Below are positions 6,625 to 9,096 of a stretch of DNA of 9,096 bases, piece after piece; the first letter of the stretch is position 1; every line of letters starts with the position of its first letter. The translations under genes and the position numbers were made by a program. The stretch is taken from the NCBI GenBank assembly GCA_025351205.1, contig JANXWI010000007.1, forward strand, positions 1 through 9,096. Reading direction: 5' to 3'. Origin of the DNA: Deinococcus sp. (GTDB taxonomy: Bacteria > Deinococcota > Deinococci > Deinococcales > Deinococcaceae). Below the pieces are notes generated by a model. It saw nothing but the letters and a program-made list of their open reading frames with translations, had not been told where the DNA came from and did not search any database.

Positions 6625-7290
6625 CTGATTATCGATGAGTGTGTAGTTAAGAGCGGCAGCAAAGGCTTGAACGGGACGAATATCATTTCCATATTTGGTA
6701 AACGAAGGGGTTCCCGTCCGAATGTGCATGCGGGCACTTCCCCCACCATCCCCTGAGATGGCGTCCGTGCAGCCAAGGCTTTTCATATAACTCGCCATGA
6801 GGGTGAGGGTCAATGCACTCCGGTAAGCCAGGACCAGGCGTGTTCCGGTCCAGCCAAGAGCGACGCGGTTGACATCGCGGGCCGACGTGATGCTGGATTC
6901 TCGAGCTGCCCAGGTATCCGTATACACAGTATTGCCTTTGAGAATGTGTGGCCCCGCTCCCATGCTCCAAACCACCTGATTCTCGATAGCCAAAGCGTCT
7001 TTCTGGGTATGGAAGAGCACCTGCCCATTTGCGTAAGTAATTGTATCGAGATTATCAGTACTTACACCAGCGGTGCGCTTCGTACCGTCGAGGATGATCT
7101 GACCAATGTGACCAAGGTTGGTCGTAGGAACACCCGCAGGTGAACTAAAGTAGGTGAAATTCGTCATTGCCTGGACCTGGGCATTCACAGATTGCTGAAA
7201 ATAGTTACTGAGGGTAACGGCGGCGTCACCATTGGGCGAGCCGACATAACGGAGGCGGAAATCAGCGAGTTCGATCTTCAGGGCGGGCAT
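6619..7290 (-). CDS. Phosphodiester glycosidase, NAGPA/DUF2233 domain, without signal peptide
   Basis: The product has 223 residues and is almost entirely one NAGPA-type domain (PF09992 family). That family includes the enzyme that removes N-acetylglucosamine from a mannose-phosphate diester, and bacterial relatives linked to exopolysaccharide or cell-wall glycan. Visible family elements in order are MTNFTYFSSPAG (about 42-53, in place of the usual N-G-x-F), GQIILDGTK, VVWSMGAGPHILKGN (106-120), RVALGW (142-147), and the helix LTLMASYMKSLGCTDA. Next comes the hallmark DGGGS (181-185), then RPVQAFAAAL near the end. The start ATG 7290 has a good AAGGAG site (7297-7302) six bases upstream. No signal peptide or membrane segment is seen, which is unusual because most relatives are exported. 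The substrate is unknown. It diverges from a secreted stalk-domain protein gene, a domain I recall being fused to this one in other bacteria. Domain assignment is strong; the biological role is open. Confidence 0.88.
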   Translation of the reverse strand: MPALKIELADFRLRYVGSPNGDAAVTLSNYFQQSVNAQVQAMTNFTYFSSPAGVPTTNLGHIGQIILDGTKRTAGVSTDNLDTITYANGQVLFHTQKDALAIENQVVWSMGAGPHILKGNTVYTDTWAARESSITSARDVNRVALGWTGTRLVLAYRSALTLTLMASYMKSLGCTDAISGDGGGSARMHIRTGTPSFTKYGNDIRPVQAFAAALNYTLIDNQG

Positions 7291-7310
7291 GTCGTTCTCC
7301 TTGTGGAACG

Positions 7311-7338
7311 TGATGTGAAGTGGCCACTTCTGACATCA
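7311..7338. promoter_or_regulatory. Near-palindromic operator candidate upstream of the glycosidase gene
   Basis: A perfect 14-bp palindrome GAAGTGGCCACTTC (7317-7330) is flanked by TGATGT on the left and ACATCA on the right, with a 2-nt bulge (TG) on the right. The whole 28 bases are thus nearly symmetrical. It lies 20 bases upstream of the minus-strand ATG, in the expected leader or promoter-proximal zone, so it could be a repressor site or a 5' UTR hairpin. There is no T-run. Confidence 0.5.
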
Positions 7339-7355
7339 GTATGCTATGAACATAA
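7339..7355. promoter_or_regulatory. RDRM-like site (DdrO operator candidate)
   Basis: The plus strand reads GTATGCTATGAACATAA. Against the Deinococcus radiation/desiccation response motif written as TTATGTTATTAACATAA (from memory) it matches 14 of 17 positions, with mismatches at 1, 6 and 10; against the variant TTATGTCATTGACATAA it matches 12. It sits 48 bases upstream of the glycosidase start and 117 bases upstream of the stalk gene start, a position suited to control of either gene. DdrO represses RDRM genes until it is cleaved by IrrE/PprI after DNA damage. A+T-rich intergenic DNA can give chance matches. Confidence 0.4.
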
Positions 7356-7472
7356 TTTATCTGCCAGAGTGTTTTCTACCGTAAATCTATGAAATGCTCC
7401 TGGTAGACTTCTCCTGCTGTGCGTTGGGGCTCTCATCGCTGATCAGCAGGTAACCATTAGGTTGAGGAGTAT

Positions 7473-8396
7473 ATGAAGCGCATCGCTCTGCTGACAGTAA
7501 TGGTCCCAATCCTTCAAACGACCCTCGCTCCAACATTGGCGCTCGCCGGTCCTGATTTACCCCAGGTCAGGATCAACCAAGTCCTGACTCCACTGAAGCT
7601 CGTATTTTCTGAAAACCGTGTTTATCTTCCGCTCCAGAACACCGTGCGCTCAGTGGCACCCTTGCTCGATTCGGCCTCTTCTGTAACTGCGCCCGTAGGA
7701 AGTGGATTGCTGGTCGTTCAGCTTGGAGAACACGGGGTGAACCAGACCATTAACCTGAACACCGGCCATGTCCGTTTTCAGGAACCGCAGCAGGGCTTCG
7801 ACTTCCGCCCATTGAAGCTCAATGGAACGACCTACATCGCCGCTCAGGACCTCGCCAATCTCCTGGCTGGCAAGTTGAACTGGAATACGTCCACGCGGCA
7901 GCTGGACCTCACTTTCGCCCCCAGGCCATCTGAGCAGGTGAGCTTGAGTGGCGACCTGACGATCCAGAGACGGAAGATGATCCGTGCAACTCCTCGGTAC
8001 CGCAACGGGGTGGTCGCCCGGAATATCAGCGGCAACCGGGCATATCTTTTTCAGGCAGGCAAGGCAGACGAGTATGTCCTCGTCGACCGAGCAAACAGAT
8101 ATGTTCAGGCCTGCAAATTGATCGACACGATTTCGACTTGCGTTTGGCAAGCCCATTTGGGGACTGGAGCCGTGGAGGCTGGAACCGTTATCCAGCGGTA
8201 TCTCGGGCGCATCGATATGGTGCGGGGCAGCTGGGACATGTGGACGGGCGGAACGGACGCTTTCGAGGTCAGCCAGAGTGGGGCTGTTCTCCGGGTCAAG
8301 TCAGGCACACTCGATGAACAGGGCCAATTTCAGGTCAAGCGCTCAGATAGTCCGTCAGATCCCCGTGATCTCGTGTTCCCCCTGAACGGATTGTAA
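7473..8396 (+). CDS. Secreted stalk-domain (copper amine oxidase N-terminal-like) protein
   Basis: The product has 307 residues. A signal peptide (MKRIALLTVMVPILQ, probable cleavage near ALA24/GPD) is followed at about 31-150 by a stalk-type domain (Cu_amine_oxidN1, PF07833). Its two half-repeats are VRINQ...RVYLPLQNTVRSVAPLL and KLNGTTYIAAQDLANLLAGK, then LNWNTSTRQLDLTF. These domains act as cell-surface adaptors and are not catalytic. Residues 165-307 form a separate unrecognised domain rich in beta strands and aromatic residues (YLFQAG, YVLVDRANRY, RGSWDMWTGG), with two cysteines (214, 223) that may pair outside the cell. GAGGAG lies 3 nt before ATG 7473, slightly close but usable; a later in-frame ATG (residue 10) would spoil the signal peptide. 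The gene diverges from the NAGPA gene and ends before a strong terminator, so it is monocistronic. An envelope or exopolysaccharide-related function is inference from domain and neighbour. Confidence 0.82.
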   Translation: MKRIALLTVMVPILQTTLAPTLALAGPDLPQVRINQVLTPLKLVFSENRVYLPLQNTVRSVAPLLDSASSVTAPVGSGLLVVQLGEHGVNQTINLNTGHVRFQEPQQGFDFRPLKLNGTTYIAAQDLANLLAGKLNWNTSTRQLDLTFAPRPSEQVSLSGDLTIQRRKMIRATPRYRNGVVARNISGNRAYLFQAGKADEYVLVDRANRYVQACKLIDTISTCVWQAHLGTGAVEAGTVIQRYLGRIDMVRGSWDMWTGGTDAFEVSQSGAVLRVKSGTLDEQGQFQVKRSDSPSDPRDLVFPLNGL

Positions 8397-8415
8397 ATCT
8401 GCCCGACGCTGTCAG

Positions 8416-8460
8416 AACAGTGAGGAAAGGCGCCTCTAAGCGCCTTTCCTCACTGTTTTT
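8416..8460 (+). terminator. Strong Rho-independent terminator of the stalk-domain gene
   Basis: Perfect 18-bp arms (8416-8433 and 8440-8457) around the 6-nt loop CTCTAA are followed by a T-run (8456-8460, then a few more T after AGTG). It lies 20 bases after the stalk gene's TAA. On the minus strand there is no T-run after the stem, though the hairpin could still hinder the convergent transcript. Confidence 0.92.
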
Positions 8461-8466
8461 AGTGTT

Positions 8467-9003
8467 TTACTTCAGACTCGCGTAATATCTGGAATTCGCC
8501 AGATCGAACTGGGAAGTGTAGTCGACCGGCGCGGGCGGCGTCGGGGTGCCAGGTGTATGGAACACTTCTGGAGTAGCGGTCACCGTCGTGATGGGCTGCC
8601 AGGCACTACTGGCATTCAGATACTGCATCGAAGACACCGTAGCTTGGTCGTGGAAGATGCGCCAGGGCGCGGTAAATCCCGTTGACGCGTCGGTCACCTG
8701 GGCGGCAGCCGTGACAAAGCGTCCACTGGGCGTCTGAGAGCCGGTTATGGAGCTGTAGGTCTGCGCCGAACGGTACTTCTGTACCCCATCGACCTCGAAC
8801 ACCACATGGCCGTCAGCGGCAATGTAAAGGGCGACCTGTTTGACCGATCCATTCGCGTACTGGAAGGTCGTGGCTGGACCATTGCCCTCGGGCGCTCAGT
8901 ACCGGACACCTTGCCTTCAAGCCGCTCCTGGCGCAGGAAAAGGACTGATGAGGACAAGCAGCAACGCTTCCAACCCATCCAGACGCCACCTGAGCGCATT
9001 CAT
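8467..9003 (-). pseudogene. Secreted orphan protein gene, apparently frameshifted near its N-terminus
   Basis: The coding-like frame ends at TAA (8467-8469) and is open back to codon 8895, coding for SVKQVALYIAADGHVVFEVD, then QKYRSAQTYSS, ITGSQTPSGRFVTAAAQV, a Pro/Thr-rich linker (TPGTPTPPAPV) and NSRYYASLK. The frame clearly continues upstream of the first possible start (GTG 8805), but TGA stops it at 8896-8898 and again at 8917-8919. In the same frame an ATG at 9003 opens a signal-peptide-like segment (MNALRWRLDG, then LEALLLVLISPFPA), with a GGAGAG-like site six bases before. Between them the -1/+1 shifted frame reads QERLEGKVSGT, which would join both parts smoothly. One extra base near 8934 and one missing base near 8898 would explain this. 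So the gene is probably broken by two compensating frameshifts, or the assembly has two indels. If intact, a shorter GTG-started 112-residue product is possible but less likely. Family not recognised. Confidence 0.6.
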
Positions 9004-9096
9004 GTGTTTCTCTCCGATGTGTATCTGCGCTGCCCGGACTGCAACGGCAAGCGCTACCGCAGCGAAGTGCTCGATATCAAGCGCGAAGGCGCCGAC
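9004..9096 (+). pseudogene. Internal fragment of a UvrA-type excinuclease ATPase, 5' end lost
   Basis: In frame 1 the sequence reads VFLSDVYLRCPDCNGKRYR and then SEVLDIKREGAD to the window edge. This matches the C-terminal zinc-module region of UvrA (the family pattern HFLPDvYVPC..C.GkRYn.ETLevkykGk), starting at the FL-D-Y motif. Only the second half of the zinc site (C-PD-C) is present. The first Cys pair and everything before it, including the first ATPase half and UvrB-binding region, are absent. The upstream plus-strand frame (QPIQTPPERIH) has no UvrA similarity, so homology begins at about 9004-9007. The gene may continue beyond the window. Without the 5' part it cannot give a normal damage-recognition subunit. 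The style (LRCPDC) suggests a UvrA2-type paralogue, but that is a guess. Confidence 0.75.

Noticed and set aside
7366..7406. GGTAGA copies upstream of the stalk gene (minus-strand GGTAGAAAAC and plus-strand GGTAGACTT) echoing the 5120-5165 motif
   Set aside because: They are single 6-mers without the TCTACC partner, so chance occurrence is likely.
7438..7447. 10-bp palindrome GCTGATCAGC upstream of the stalk gene
   Set aside because: Too short to stand out from chance, with no second copy or symmetric flanks.
8745..8999. 84-codon minus-strand frame starting at ATG 8999
   Set aside because: Most of it is a shifted-frame reading of the pseudogene. Only its middle (QERLEGKVSGT) seems meaningful, as the bridge between two same-frame segments.
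1..9096. CRISPR array, tRNA, rRNA or insertion sequence
   Set aside because: No regularly spaced direct repeats, no tRNA or rRNA-like stretch and no transposase or integrase reading frame could be seen.

Overview
The window looks like a stretch of a Deinococcus chromosome. The left half is very G+C-rich, uses GTG and TTG starts, and carries an SMC ATPase with the sequence style of that genus. Two A+T-rich intergenic sites resemble the 17-bp radiation/desiccation response motif (RDRM) of Deinococcus, and the right edge holds a piece of a UvrA-type excinuclease subunit. The genus is inferred from these traits; there is no rRNA or other direct marker in the window.

Positions 1-4135 are a tight, co-directional core block. 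They hold the last 40 codons of a probable N-acetylmuramoyl-L-alanine amidase, a secreted or anchored GerMN-domain protein that overlaps it by 4 bases, and a complete 1130-residue smc gene (chromosome condensation) starting at TTG. From 4136 to the end the character changes. G+C drops, transcription directions alternate, genes are small and mostly orphan, and intergenic DNA is rich in inverted repeats. This looks like an accessory region.

In the accessory part, a zinc-ribbon orphan (4434-5081, minus) and a small LuxR/NarL-type regulator with a degenerate receiver domain (5245-5769, plus) diverge from a control region. That region contains a perfect 38-bp palindrome made of two 14-bp palindromic units. 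Next come an A+T-rich secreted orphan (5875-6531, minus), whose leader suggests a leaderless mRNA, and a cytoplasmic-looking NAGPA/DUF2233 phosphodiester glycosidase (6619-7290, minus). The glycosidase diverges from a secreted stalk-domain protein (7473-8396, plus). Their shared intergenic region carries a near-palindromic operator candidate and an RDRM-like site. A strong intrinsic terminator follows the stalk gene.

The right end is broken DNA. A minus-strand secreted-protein gene (8467-9003) appears frameshifted near its N-terminus. It abuts, at about 9003/9004, the internal part of a uvrA-like gene that has lost everything before its second C-terminal zinc half-site. The most interesting items are the palindromic operator, the RDRM-like site in front of the phosphodiester glycosidase/stalk pair, and the uvrA breakpoint.
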